Positions 1 to 9,357 of a DNA stretch of 64,000 nucleotides are shown piece after piece. The DNA comes from CAG-791 sp045113775. GTDB taxonomy: Bacteria > Bacillota > Clostridia > Lachnospirales > Lachnospiraceae. Both the position numbers and the translations under genes were made by a program. Position 1 is the first letter of the stretch, and each line of letters begins with the position of its first letter. The notes beneath the pieces were generated by a model that searched no databases, was not told the DNA's origin, and saw only the letters and a list, made by a program, of their open reading frames with translations. Location: assembly GCA_045113775.1 (NCBI GenBank), contig JBGUJH010000096.1:31455-95454 (forward strand). Direction: 5' to 3'.

Positions 1-1233
1 TCGATCTGCCTGCTGCTGGATCTGACTTTCGGCCACAAGGAAGAAAAGAATATAACGTCATTTGACGAGTACTTCACAAGGATCAATGCGAAAGGACTTC
101 TGTGCTCCACGGATCCCACTCAGGCAGTTACTGCCGAAGTACTTCTGTTCAACTATCTGTTTGACTCAGGGCACGACTCGATGATCAGTTTCGACACTGT
201 GTTCGGAAATGTCCAGCCCAATGAGGAGACAGTCGGCCAGATTACGGATGAGATCAAGGAGTCTGAAGAGGGGAGTGAACTCTTCGGAGAAGGACAGGAT
301 ACGGAAGGAAACGAGGATCTTGTCAACACTATTCTGGGAGCTCTGATCGAGAAGGGACTCAAAGTTCCGGAAATCGCCCCTCTCATGATCTGGTCATTCT
401 ATATGATGGGAAATGCGCCCAAGGATTACGGAAATCAGAGGCTTGATTATTCCGGCGATACTGCGGTGATCTACTTTACCAGTTTTATGGATGACTCGAC
501 AGAAAGAAACCCGTCCTATTACCTTGCGCCTGTCACCGAACAGGATGAGGAGGTCAGCAACTTCGCTTTCTTCTATAACTGCTTCGAGGATATAAAGCAG
601 CATGATGAAGTTAAGAATGTGGTCATTAATATTGCTAATAACGGCGGCGGCGCGGCAACCGGCCTGGTATCCATTCTCGGATTCCTCTCGGAGGACGGAG
701 AAGTGCACTTCACCACCAAAGAAATGCTGACAGGCAGCTACAGAGATGAGTGGTATCACGTGGATACCAACCTTGACGGCGTAGCGGACGACGAGGACGG
801 CTACGGCGGACAGTACGATTTCTACATCATGACCAGCGGATCTTCCTACTCCTGCGGAAATGCATTGCCTTATTACGCACAGCAGGACGGTCTTGCCAAG
901 ATCATCGGCGCAAACCCGGGCGGAGGAGACTGCGTGGTCGGAACGTTCATTGATGCGTATGGACGCACGGCTGCTTATTCCTCCACGATCAAACTCGGCA
1001 GAGAGACTGAGAACGGATTTGTCTCTGATGAAAAGGCGATAGTTCTGGATTACAACATGGTGCCTTCGGTCGTGGATATCAAGCTGGCTCCCTGGTTCGA
1101 CGCGGATGGAATCGCGCAGGCGGTCCACAACTATCAGAACGGCGAGACCCAGGCTGTTTACAGCGAGGAAGAGGAAGCGCAGGTGATCTCAGAGCTTATG
1201 GAAGGCCTGTTCGAGAGGATGGCGCAGCAATAA
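1..1233 (+). CDS. S41-family (tail-specific protease-like) peptidase, 5' end outside window
   Basis: The reading frame is open from base 1, so the N terminus (signal peptide and any PDZ-like part) lies outside; 410 residues are visible. The segment with VVINIANNGGGAATG followed by MTSGSSYSCGNALP and a late IGANPGGGD stretch fits the S41 fold, in which the Ser of the TSGSSYSCG motif would be the nucleophile. Family knowledge: S41 peptidases are usually exported and cut C-terminal regions of proteins; the catalytic Lys was not assigned here. A GC-rich hairpin followed by T residues lies at 1301-1327. The next gene, a secreted S15 peptidase, suggests an extracellular protein-processing group. 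An inactive S41-like homologue cannot be excluded. Confidence 0.75.
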   Translation, partial: SICLLLDLTFGHKEEKNITSFDEYFTRINAKGLLCSTDPTQAVTAEVLLFNYLFDSGHDSMISFDTVFGNVQPNEETVGQITDEIKESEEGSELFGEGQDTEGNEDLVNTILGALIEKGLKVPEIAPLMIWSFYMMGNAPKDYGNQRLDYSGDTAVIYFTSFMDDSTERNPSYYLAPVTEQDEEVSNFAFFYNCFEDIKQHDEVKNVVINIANNGGGAATGLVSILGFLSEDGEVHFTTKEMLTGSYRDEWYHVDTNLDGVADDEDGYGGQYDFYIMTSGSSYSCGNALPYYAQQDGLAKIIGANPGGGDCVVGTFIDAYGRTAAYSSTIKLGRETENGFVSDEKAIVLDYNMVPSVVDIKLAPWFDADGIAQAVHNYQNGETQAVYSEEEEAQVISELMEGLFERMAQQ

Positions 1234-1300
1234 CCTGTACCGCGGCGTGTCTGCGGGCAGCGACATAAAATATTGACAATAAGAAATGCTTTTCGACAAA

Positions 1301-1327
1301 CAGCCGGGCAGTGCCCGGCTGTTTTTA
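1301..1327 (+). terminator. Rho-independent terminator after S41 peptidase
   Basis: The inverted repeat CAGCCGGGCA/GTGCCCGGCTG is followed directly by TTTTT, a classical intrinsic terminator 68 bases after the stop codon. Confidence 0.85.
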
Positions 1328-1336
1328 TGATATGAT
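1328..1336 (+). promoter_or_regulatory. Possible extended -10 promoter for the S15 peptidase
   Basis: TGATATGAT (TGn plus TATGAT) lies just after the terminator and 39 bases before the start codon. No convincing -35 box is visible at the expected distance, so this is a weak prediction. Confidence 0.3.
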
Positions 1337-1374
1337 AGATATGACTATGCAAAAACAACTTTGGGAGGGCAAAT

Positions 1375-3579
1375 ATGAATAAGTGGAAAAGGGTTACTGC
1401 ATTGTTAATGATCCTTGCGCTTTTGGGTCTCTCATCATGCGGAGGTACGGCAGGCACTGCTTCCGGCGAAGCAGGGGCTGCCACAACGGCTGCAGGGCAG
1501 GAGCAGGCAGCAGCGCAGGAACCGAATGAAGGCACTACTGCTGAAGCGGCCGCCGAGAAAGAAGAGTTTGACGGGAAGATGCACTTCGAGAACGGCATGG
1601 CACAGCCGATGCTGAACTATTCTTCTGTTGATACACCGAATGATAAGAGCGAGATCCTGCGCCTGTGCGTCTATGTCGAGACGGATCACGACACGGACGG
1701 GGACGGAAAAGCGGACCTGGTCAAGGCTTTTGTCCAGGTGCCTAAAAGCGCCGTGGAGGGCAAGTACAAGGCCGCTGCCATCTACGACCCGACTCCCTAC
1801 CCTGCGGGAGTTTACGAAAAGACCAAGGGATATCTCACTTACCCTTACGCAGAGGATTCATTCGACTATAACAAACTTTATCAGGAAGGCTCCAAAAGAG
1901 AGACGTCTGAGAGGATCTCGACGATGGATGCTGCTGCAAAGGCAAATTCCTCGGATTGGATCTATAATGTTGCCGGAACAGAGTACGGCGGCTACTACTT
2001 CTCGGGAATGTATGACTATTTTCTTGTCCGCGGTTTTGCCGTTGTCGAGGCCTGCGGGATCGGAACCTACGGCTCTGAAGGATTTGAACTGTGCGGGACC
2101 GATCTTGAGCGCGACTCCCACAAATGCGTCGTAGAGTGGCTGACCGGAGACCGCCCGGCTTTCACAGACAAGGAAAACAATGTGGAGATCAGGGCTGACT
2201 GGTGCAGCGGCAATGTTGCCATGACCGGCTGCTCCTACGGCGGGACACTTCCCTACGAAGTGGCGACGACAGGCGTAAAAGGCCTCAAGACCATCATTCC
2301 GGTGGCGGGTATTTCCAACTGGTACGATTATACAAATTCCCAGGGCGTCTCGCGCACATCGGAGCCCCATTATACGGATCACCTGTCAGCATATAATGCC
2401 GGATCCCTCTTTTTAGACGATAACTGGACTGTTCCGAACGAAGAGTACGGAGCCTATCTCAAACAGCTCACGAAGGATGAGAGAGCGGCAAACGGAAATT
2501 ATGAAGGAACGTGGACGAAGATGGACTACTCCGACGACTATGAAAATATAGCCTGCTCAGCGCTGATCGTGCACGGACTCAATGATTTCAATGTTTTGAC
2601 CAAGCAGTCTGATCTCATGTACAAGGCCTTCAAAAAGGCGGGGCAGAATGTAAAGGTCATATGGCATCAGGACGGACACAATATCCTTCACGGCAGATAT
2701 GTGGGAGATGAGCTCTATGACGAATTGGCCAACAAATGGCTGTCACATTATCTCTATGATGTCAAGAACGGAATTGAGGACATGTCGGAGGTCATGGTAC
2801 AAAGCAACGTGGACGGGACCTATAAGTCCTATGATTCCTGGGGAGAAGCAGCCGGCTCATTGACAGCAAAACCGGCGGCAGAAGGCGAAACAGAGATCAA
2901 ATCAGGGACTTTTGACGACTATTATGTCAAGTACGGGAAGGACAAGAAGCCGGAGGAGGCGTACTGCGAGGACGTGGACGCCGAACACGCCGCCACCTAT
3001 ACGCTCGACGTCCCGGCGGGAACGACGATCTACGGCGTACCCGAAGTGCATGTGAAGCTGAAGACACCGGACGTGAGCGGGGACAACCTGATGGTGACGG
3101 CAAAGCTGATCGATACAAGCGCGGACGGCAAGCCCATTAAGGTCTATCTCACCAATGGGAATATCCAGAATGTCGTGCCGTTCAAGACCGTCGGAGAATA
3201 TGAGATCGGCGGCGGGGCGCCCGCGAAGAAGATCCGCGAGCTGGTAAAAAGCTCTATGAAAATCAAAATATTCAGCGAAGGCTGGGCTGACCTGATGGAT
3301 CCGGGCACCGGATATGTCTCTTCGGAGAATCCGTCCCATACAGCTACAGCGGCGGACACTTATTACGACTACACGCTGTATCTGACGCCCACCGTCTACA
3401 CGGTAGCGGAAGGACACACTTTGAAGCTCATGATCTATGCGCAGGATCCCGGGCTGACCAGAGGGGACAGTGTCGAAGACGATACTCCGTACTTTGATGA
3501 CAACAAAGTGGATGAAGTGTATTCCTTTACGATCGACAATACGTCGGTGGAAGTGGTATTACCGGTGGATAAGCAGTAA
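1375..3579 (+). CDS. S15-family (X-Pro dipeptidyl-peptidase / CocE-like) lipoprotein
   Basis: The product has 734 residues. It begins with a lipoprotein signal ending in LSSCGG (lipobox Cys about residue 22) and then a Gly/Ala/Thr/Glu-rich linker, so it should be anchored outside the cell. The alpha/beta-hydrolase domain has the nucleophile motif GCSYGG (Ser about 287), VHGLNDFNV (Asp about 404) and HQDGH (His about 435), the S15 triad in the usual order. The C-terminal 200 residues form the beta-sandwich typical of PepX/CocE proteins. GGGAGGGC precedes the ATG. Family members cut X-Pro dipeptides or ester bonds; the substrate is not evident. The gene follows an S41 protease and precedes a PP2C gene by only a few bases, so it may be co-transcribed with the signalling genes. 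Confidence 0.85.
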   Translation: MNKWKRVTALLMILALLGLSSCGGTAGTASGEAGAATTAAGQEQAAAQEPNEGTTAEAAAEKEEFDGKMHFENGMAQPMLNYSSVDTPNDKSEILRLCVYVETDHDTDGDGKADLVKAFVQVPKSAVEGKYKAAAIYDPTPYPAGVYEKTKGYLTYPYAEDSFDYNKLYQEGSKRETSERISTMDAAAKANSSDWIYNVAGTEYGGYYFSGMYDYFLVRGFAVVEACGIGTYGSEGFELCGTDLERDSHKCVVEWLTGDRPAFTDKENNVEIRADWCSGNVAMTGCSYGGTLPYEVATTGVKGLKTIIPVAGISNWYDYTNSQGVSRTSEPHYTDHLSAYNAGSLFLDDNWTVPNEEYGAYLKQLTKDERAANGNYEGTWTKMDYSDDYENIACSALIVHGLNDFNVLTKQSDLMYKAFKKAGQNVKVIWHQDGHNILHGRYVGDELYDELANKWLSHYLYDVKNGIEDMSEVMVQSNVDGTYKSYDSWGEAAGSLTAKPAAEGETEIKSGTFDDYYVKYGKDKKPEEAYCEDVDAEHAATYTLDVPAGTTIYGVPEVHVKLKTPDVSGDNLMVTAKLIDTSADGKPIKVYLTNGNIQNVVPFKTVGEYEIGGGAPAKKIRELVKSSMKIKIFSEGWADLMDPGTGYVSSENPSHTATAADTYYDYTLYLTPTVYTVAEGHTLKLMIYAQDPGLTRGDSVEDDTPYFDDNKVDEVYSFTIDNTSVEVVLPVDKQ

Positions 3580-3607
3580 TACATAAAACGGGGAGGTGGA
3601 GAGCGAA

Positions 3608-4489
3608 GTGTTTAACAATAAGAAAAAAGAACCGGACAGCGTTTTCAGTGATTATTCGCCCACTGAAAGTGTTTTCGGGAATCAGAGTATATTCGAAGAC
3701 TCCGGTCCTACAGTTTCGGTCTTCAGCTCCGGGTTTTCGGCATTGACGCCTGCAAGAGAAAGTTATTTGCCAAACGGAGCCTGCGCATGGTACAGCAATA
3801 TCGGCGGAAGAGAGGTAAATGAAGATTCCGTGCAGGTCGGCTCTTTCAAGGATAACGTCATTGCTGTAGTTGCTGACGGGCTTGGCGGAGAAGGGGATGG
3901 AGAGAAGGCTTCGGAGATAATCTGTGAAAGCCTGATGAAATGCGGCAGCGATGGTTCATTCCCCGACCGGGCCGCAGTGAAAGCCGGATTCGAAAGCGCG
4001 AACCGGGAACTGGTCAGTAAGCAGAAAAACAAGTTCCATATGAAATCTACTGCTGTATATCTGTGCATCAACGATAATAAGGCCATTTGGGCCCACATCG
4101 GAGATTCCCGTCTGTATCACCTGTATGGCGGAAAACTGTGCGATTATACAATGGACCACAGCGCTTCCCAGATGGCCGTACTTTTGGGAGAGATCACGAG
4201 AGAGCAGATTCCGTCTGACCCCGGACGGAGCCGCCTTCTGCGAGCTATGGGAGCCCCGGAAGTGAAGCCTGATATTCATGACCCTGTTCTGCTCAGGGCC
4301 GGCCTGCACTGTTTCCTCTTATGTACGGACGGATTCTGGGAATATCTCAGCGATGAAGTCATCACGGAGGAATTCTCAAGGGCGCGCACTCCCAAGGAAT
4401 TTATCAACAAACTGTATGCCATTAAAGTCTCTAAGAGTGACCAGGATTGTGACAACAACTCTGCTGTGGCAGTATTTTGCAAGATCTGA
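3608..4489 (+). CDS. PP2C-family Ser/Thr protein phosphatase
   Basis: PP2C (PPM) metal-dependent phosphatase of 293 residues. Motifs in order: GGREVNEDS near residue 67, VADGLGGEGDGEKAS near 88, HIGDSRLYHL near 163, DHSASQ, CTDGFWEY near 239 and DNNSAV near the C terminus. These carry the Asp residues that bind the two metals. The first 55 residues are a Ser/Phe/Asp-rich tail with repeated SVF motifs, which could be a docking or phospho-acceptor segment. The GTG at 3608 is chosen because GGGGAGGTGG sits 8-11 bases upstream; the in-frame GTG at 3596 lies inside that ribosome binding site. No membrane segment. It lies 21 bases before a Ser/Thr kinase, so it most likely reverses phosphorylation by the two kinases that follow. 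Confidence 0.93.
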   Translation: MFNNKKKEPDSVFSDYSPTESVFGNQSIFEDSGPTVSVFSSGFSALTPARESYLPNGACAWYSNIGGREVNEDSVQVGSFKDNVIAVVADGLGGEGDGEKASEIICESLMKCGSDGSFPDRAAVKAGFESANRELVSKQKNKFHMKSTAVYLCINDNKAIWAHIGDSRLYHLYGGKLCDYTMDHSASQMAVLLGEITREQIPSDPGRSRLLRAMGAPEVKPDIHDPVLLRAGLHCFLLCTDGFWEYLSDEVITEEFSRARTPKEFINKLYAIKVSKSDQDCDNNSAVAVFCKI

Positions 4490-4510
4490 ATGAAAACAGG
4501 AGAGCCGTAA

Positions 4511-6775
4511 ATGACAACCAGACGATGCTGCAATTGCATGAGCGAACTGAGAGGGACAGACACGGTATGCCCGGATTGCGGGTATGACAACAGCTGCCCT
4601 GACCAGCCCGAGCAGGCGCTCCCCTGCGGGACGGTTCTATGCGGCCGGTACCTCATAGGAAAAATGCTGGGACAGGGAGGGTTCGGCATTACCTATATCG
4701 GCTATGACTATACTTTGGACACGACAGTGTGTATCAAGGAGTTCTTCCCGGCCGGAGGAGCGATGCGCGGACATGACGGTACCGGCAGAGTCTTCTGGAG
4801 CGCCGGGACCACAGGGACCGCTCTGAAGCAGGGACGGGAGACGTTTGTAAAAGAGGCGCAGAAAGCTGCCAAGCTCAGGAGTCTCGCGTCCGTAGTAAAG
4901 GTATGGGATGTGTTCGATGAAAACGATACGTCCTATATCGTGATGGAGTATATCAAGGGCGTGACCTTGAAGGACTATCTCGTAAAGAGAAAAGCAGTGA
5001 TGAGCGCTGAGGAATGCCTGGATCTTCTGCTCCCTGTGATCCGCGACCTGAAGGGAGTGCATGAGAACGGGGTCGTTCACCGTGATATCAGCCCGGATAA
5101 CCTGATCATCCGTGAGGACGGGAAGATCATGCTGCTGGACCTTGGCGCGGCAAAGGACCTGTCGAAAGGGTCAGGGCAGTCTTCCATGATGGTGGCCAAA
5201 AAAGGATTCAGTCCGCCGGAGCAGTATACGGAGGGGATGAGCATCGGACCGTGGACGGACGTGTATGCGATCTGCGCCACGATTTACTGGTGCATGACAG
5301 GAAAGCTCCTTCCTGAAGCGATGGAGAGAATGCTGGGGGATACGGTGGAGTATCCGGCCGGCATACCGGAGGTCCTGAAGGCGGTGCTGCAGCACGGACT
5401 GGAACTGAAACCGGCGAACCGCATAAAGGACATGGAGGAACTGGAAAGCGATCTGGAGACAGCGATCGGCAAGACAACAATAACAGAAACTCCTCCGCCG
5501 AAATCAAAGGAATTGTCGCCGGCACTTAAGGCAGTCCTGGCGGCCGCTGTGATCCTGGCCATAGCGATCCCGGCAGTTAAGATGATGCGGCAGGATAGCG
5601 GGAGCAGCACTGTGAAGACAGAGTCGGTATCCTTAACGAATCCGATGAGCAATGACAAATTCTCAGAGTGGGCGGACAGGACAGTGGAGGAGGTCGTATT
5701 TCTGAACACGCTTGAGGGTGCGCCGTCAGACGCGGAAGACCTGTCAGAAGCGGCAGACAGAAGCGTCCTGGGATGGAAAGACGGCAATAAACTGTATTTA
5801 GCAGGTGAGGGCGGAGTCCGGGCACCGGAGAACTGCAACTACTTGTTTTCTGATGCAGACATGTTCTCGGACAGCAGTAAATGCTGGAATAAGCTGACTG
5901 CAGTGACGAATGCTGTATATTTTGACCTGTCGCAGACAAAAACGACAATAGCCATGTTCGGAGGCTGTGAATCTCTGACAGGCATTGACGTGAGCAGCTG
6001 GGACACGTCAAGAGTCACTAATATGCTGGATATGTTCTATGACTGCGGCGATCTGGCAGAACTTGACGTGAGCAGCTGGGATATATCGAATGTAACGAGT
6101 TTGTACGGTATGTTCTCGGGCTGCGGCAGTCTCACGAGTCTTGACGTCAGCAGGTGGAAAACCTCAAAGGTCACAACTCTGAACAGTATGTTCTGGAATT
6201 GCAACAGTCTGACCAGCCTTGATACCGGCAGCTGGGATACGTCAAAAGTTTCAGATATGAACTCTATGTTTTACGGCTGCAGCTGTCTGACAGATCTTGA
6301 TGTGAGCGGCTGGGACACATCGAAGGTAACAGATATAAGTTTTATGTTCAATGATTGCACAAATCTGAAAGAGGTCGATGTCAAAGGCTGGGACACATCC
6401 AGGATTCCAAGCCTGAATGGCATGTTCTCGGGCTGCAGTTCTCTGACGAGCCTTGATGTGAGCGGCTGGAACACTTCGAATGTAAAGGAGATGTCGGCAG
6501 TGTTCATGAACTGCTCAGGCCTGAAAGAACTTGATGTCAGCGGCTGGAACACTTCAAATGTAACGAACATGGGGTTGATGTTTTGGAATTGCATCAGTCT
6601 CAGAAGCCTTGACGTCAGTAAATGGGATACTACGATAGTGACGAATATGCATGGCATGTTCTGGAATTGCAGCAACTTGACTGACTTGGATGTCAGCGGC
6701 TGGGACACTTCAGCTTTAGCAGATAAAGACGAGATGTTCAAAGGGACAAAATGGGAAAATAATCCGCCGTTCTGA
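4511..6775 (+). CDS. Zinc-ribbon Ser/Thr protein kinase with membrane segment and BspA/DUF285 repeats
   Basis: The 754-residue product has four parts. (1) An N-terminal zinc ribbon with CCNC and CPDCG. (2) A Hanks-type kinase with GQGGFG, Lys76 in CIKEFF, catalytic-loop VHRDISPDN (Asp192) and DLG (Asp210) in place of DFG. (3) One hydrophobic span at about 340-358. (4) About ten 26-residue BspA-like (DUF285) repeats of the type SLDVSGWDTSKVT from about 470 to the end, expected outside the cell. The HRD-I-S-P-D-N loop has Ser where most Ser/Thr kinases have Lys; this variant recurs in the next kinase, so it is a family trait. It sits 21 bases after the PP2C gene and probably forms an operon with it. 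The repeat domain suggests a receptor-like sensor; the ligand is unknown. Confidence 0.93.
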   Translation: MTTRRCCNCMSELRGTDTVCPDCGYDNSCPDQPEQALPCGTVLCGRYLIGKMLGQGGFGITYIGYDYTLDTTVCIKEFFPAGGAMRGHDGTGRVFWSAGTTGTALKQGRETFVKEAQKAAKLRSLASVVKVWDVFDENDTSYIVMEYIKGVTLKDYLVKRKAVMSAEECLDLLLPVIRDLKGVHENGVVHRDISPDNLIIREDGKIMLLDLGAAKDLSKGSGQSSMMVAKKGFSPPEQYTEGMSIGPWTDVYAICATIYWCMTGKLLPEAMERMLGDTVEYPAGIPEVLKAVLQHGLELKPANRIKDMEELESDLETAIGKTTITETPPPKSKELSPALKAVLAAAVILAIAIPAVKMMRQDSGSSTVKTESVSLTNPMSNDKFSEWADRTVEEVVFLNTLEGAPSDAEDLSEAADRSVLGWKDGNKLYLAGEGGVRAPENCNYLFSDADMFSDSSKCWNKLTAVTNAVYFDLSQTKTTIAMFGGCESLTGIDVSSWDTSRVTNMLDMFYDCGDLAELDVSSWDISNVTSLYGMFSGCGSLTSLDVSRWKTSKVTTLNSMFWNCNSLTSLDTGSWDTSKVSDMNSMFYGCSCLTDLDVSGWDTSKVTDISFMFNDCTNLKEVDVKGWDTSRIPSLNGMFSGCSSLTSLDVSGWNTSNVKEMSAVFMNCSGLKELDVSGWNTSNVTNMGLMFWNCISLRSLDVSKWDTTIVTNMHGMFWNCSNLTDLDVSGWDTSALADKDEMFKGTKWENNPPF

Positions 6776-6786
6776 TCTCGATATCA

Positions 6787-6807
6787 GGCTTGCAGGGCGA
6801 GCCTTAA
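6787..6807 (+). repeat. Weak copy of the GGCTCGC..GCGAGCC hairpin family
   Basis: GGCTTGCAGGGCGAGCC then TTAAC, between the two kinases. It matches the core of the better copies at 11413, 17105 and 58562 but lacks the GCGGCGCAG flank. Confidence 0.45.
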
Positions 6808-6832
6808 CAAACAGAATTAATGGAGACTTGCA

Positions 6833-8737
6833 ATGGATACGAGACGCTGTTACAACTGCATGAGCGAACTGAGTGAAACGGCCAAAATATGCCCTGAATG
6901 CGGTTTTGACAACAGCAAGTATGTCCAGCCCGACGAGGCACTGCCCTGCGGGACGGTTCTGCACGATCGGTATCTTATTGGCAAGATGATCGGCCGTGGA
7001 GGATTCGCTATCACCTATATCGGCTTCGACTATACACTGGAGACCCCGGTGTGCGTCAAAGAGTTCTTCCCTGACGGCGGCGCGATGCGCGGGCAGGATG
7101 GAAGGAGCCGCGTGCACTGGAGTGCCGGCACCACAGGGACCATTCTGAAGCAAAGACTTGAGACCTTCGTTAAGGAGGCAAAGAAAGCTGCCAGAGTGAG
7201 GAGCCTTGATTCTGTAGTGAACGTATGGGACGTGTTCTATGAAAACGACACAGCCTATATCGTGATGGAGTATATCAAAGGAGTCACGCTGAAAGAGTAC
7301 CTCATGAAGAGGGGCACTTTGATGGATACAGAGGAGTGCCTGCGTCTTATGCTCCCGGTGATCCGTGACCTGAAGGAGGTACATAAGAACGGGATCGTGC
7401 ACCGCGACATCAGTCCGGACAACCTGATGATCCGTGAGAACGGGAAGGTCATGCTGCTGGATCTCGGCGCAGCGAAAGACCTGATGAAAGGAAAAGAGCA
7501 GTCCTCGATGCTGGTATACAAGAGTGGATTCAGTCCGCTGGAGCAGTACACGGAGGGATCGAGCATCGGCCCTTGGACGGATGTTTACGCGATGTGTGCC
7601 ACAATCTACTGGTGCATGACAGGAAAAATGCTGCCCGACGCGATGGAAAGGCTGCTCGGGGAAGAGCTGGAGTATCCGGAGAGCATGTCGGAAACAATGA
7701 AAGCGGCACTTGAGCACGGACTTAAAGTGAAACCGTCTGACCGCATACAGGACATGGAAGAACTGGAGAAGGAACTGGAAGCAGTACTTGCAAAGAAGGA
7801 TTCTCCGGTGAATTCTGAAAAGCCGATCAGGAATCCGGAACAGCAGAGCAAGGATTCGGAAAAAAAGCACAGGGATTCAAAAGAGCCTCAAGAGACCCGG
7901 GAAAAACCGAAAAAACCACATTCGAAATATGCGGTTGCGGGACTTGCTCTTATAGCGGCTGTTGTGATCGCTATATTTGGCTTCGGCCTGTTTTCCACAG
8001 GAGGAAGCAGCGGAGATTTACAGAAAAAGGCGGAAAAAGGAGATGCCGCTGCTCAAAATGAGCTGGGCCTTGCTTACTATGAAGGGGACGGAGTGGAGCA
8101 GGACTACGAAACCGCGGTGCTATGGTTTGAAAAATCAGCAGAGCAGGATTATGCGGAAGGCCAGGATAATCTCGGTGACTGCTATTACTACGGAAAAGGT
8201 GTAGAGCAGGATTATGAAAAAGCTGTACAGTGGTATGCGAAGGCAGCAGAACAGGGTCATGCGAAAGCCCAAAATGACCTGGGTTACTGCTTCCAGGAGG
8301 GAAAAGGAGTGCCGCAGGACTTTATAAAGGCCGTGGAGTGGTACATGAAAGCCGCAGAGCAGGGTTACGCGAGTGCTCAGAATAACCTCGGCTATTGCTA
8401 TCAGAACGGGAGAGGTGTACTGCAGGATCAAAAAAAGGCCGTGGAGTGGTACACAAAAGCCGCAGAGCAGGGCTATGCCGGTGCACAGAGTAACCTTGGC
8501 TACTGCTATTCTCATGGAGAGGGAGTGCCGCAGGACTACGAAAAAGCTGTGGAGTGGTATACGAAAGCCGCAGAACAGGGCGATGCCGGTGCACAGTATA
8601 ATCTCGGTTTCTGTTATGAAAACGGACAGGGTGTGCCTCAGGATTACGAGAAGGCTATGGAGTGGTACACGAAAGCCGCTGAACAGGGCGATGAAGACGC
8701 CGGGAAGAAAGTCGCGGAATTAAAAGCAAAGGAGTAG
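6833..8737 (+). CDS. Zinc-ribbon Ser/Thr protein kinase with membrane segment and Sel1 repeats
   Basis: The 634-residue product has the same N-terminal plan as the preceding kinase: zinc ribbon (CYNC, CPECG), GRGGFA loop, Lys76, VHRDISPDN with Asp192 and DLG at 210. A charged linker and one membrane span at about 366-386 follow. The C-terminal part is six 36-residue Sel1-like repeats (core GVPQDYEKAVEWYTKAAEQ) plus a partial seventh, expected outside the cell. The kinase halves are clear paralogues of the 4511 gene while the sensor halves are unrelated, showing modular exchange. GGAG lies 8 bases before the ATG. Sel1 solenoids usually bind proteins or peptides; the partner is unknown. Confidence 0.93.
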   Translation: MDTRRCYNCMSELSETAKICPECGFDNSKYVQPDEALPCGTVLHDRYLIGKMIGRGGFAITYIGFDYTLETPVCVKEFFPDGGAMRGQDGRSRVHWSAGTTGTILKQRLETFVKEAKKAARVRSLDSVVNVWDVFYENDTAYIVMEYIKGVTLKEYLMKRGTLMDTEECLRLMLPVIRDLKEVHKNGIVHRDISPDNLMIRENGKVMLLDLGAAKDLMKGKEQSSMLVYKSGFSPLEQYTEGSSIGPWTDVYAMCATIYWCMTGKMLPDAMERLLGEELEYPESMSETMKAALEHGLKVKPSDRIQDMEELEKELEAVLAKKDSPVNSEKPIRNPEQQSKDSEKKHRDSKEPQETREKPKKPHSKYAVAGLALIAAVVIAIFGFGLFSTGGSSGDLQKKAEKGDAAAQNELGLAYYEGDGVEQDYETAVLWFEKSAEQDYAEGQDNLGDCYYYGKGVEQDYEKAVQWYAKAAEQGHAKAQNDLGYCFQEGKGVPQDFIKAVEWYMKAAEQGYASAQNNLGYCYQNGRGVLQDQKKAVEWYTKAAEQGYAGAQSNLGYCYSHGEGVPQDYEKAVEWYTKAAEQGDAGAQYNLGFCYENGQGVPQDYEKAMEWYTKAAEQGDEDAGKKVAELKAKE

Positions 8738-8747
8738 CAGGACAAGA

Positions 8748-9272
8748 TTGGGCCACACATTAGTTACACGATTTGAAAAATCCGATTATGATCGTCTCCG
8801 TGAACTGATGAAACGGATCGGGGGAGAAGACAGCAATAAGATCCCTTTTGGGAGAGACTGCGATCGGACAATAGCAAATCAAAAACTACCATACCATATT
8901 ACGGTCGCGCATTGGGCTAAGCGGGAAGACGAGACTTGCATTAAACGGCTGGAAGGACTCAGAGTGACGCCAAGTGAAGTGTGGGCGGTCTCCCATTCCG
9001 TAATGAATGCGGAAGAGGGAAGCCTGCTGCTGTATTTTGACATCAAGCCCGGGGAAGAGTTCATCAGTACTGCAAATGATGTAGATAATCTGATTCCGGG
9101 CCACATGTCATATTTTTGGCACATGACGCTTGCTGTGAGCAGGGATCATGGGAAAATTCGGGAACTTGCCAAAAAACTGACAGAAACTGTCAGGTATCCG
9201 GTTCCGCTGCATGTTACAGGATTGGATCTTTATCATATTTGGAAACCGGTGGAGTTCGTCCGGTCCTATTGA
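8748..9272 (+). CDS. 2H-phosphoesterase-like protein (2'-5' RNA ligase superfamily)
   Basis: The 174-residue protein has two spaced H-x-T motifs, YHITVAHW near residue 46 and FWHMTLAVS near 128, the signature of the 2H phosphoesterase fold. Known members act on cyclic phosphates or 2'-5' bonds in RNA or nucleotides; no substrate can be assigned. The start is a TTG 10 bases after the kinase stop, preceded by CAGGAC, so it is probably translated from the kinase message. A second 2H protein of different sequence lies at 42976. Confidence 0.6.
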   Translation: MGHTLVTRFEKSDYDRLRELMKRIGGEDSNKIPFGRDCDRTIANQKLPYHITVAHWAKREDETCIKRLEGLRVTPSEVWAVSHSVMNAEEGSLLLYFDIKPGEEFISTANDVDNLIPGHMSYFWHMTLAVSRDHGKIRELAKKLTETVRYPVPLHVTGLDLYHIWKPVEFVRSY

Positions 9273-9357
9273 AATGGTGCGAAAATCTATGAAAGACAAA
9301 GCTGCGCAGGTACATTACCGGAATGTCATTGCGGGCTGAATGACAGGATTTAAATCA

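Noticed and set aside
1272..1277. TTGACA as a -35 box for the S15 peptidase
   Set aside because: No -10 box lies at a usable distance and the terminator intervenes.
6716..7870. A 384-codon minus-strand frame opposite the Sel1 kinase
   Set aside because: Antisense to conserved kinase codons; composition is implausible and no ribosome binding site was seen.
3608..8737. A TerY-P phosphorylation triad
   Set aside because: Kinase, zinc ribbon and PP2C are present but no vWA (TerY) gene is in view; the kinase zinc ribbon is N-terminal and outer repeats are present.
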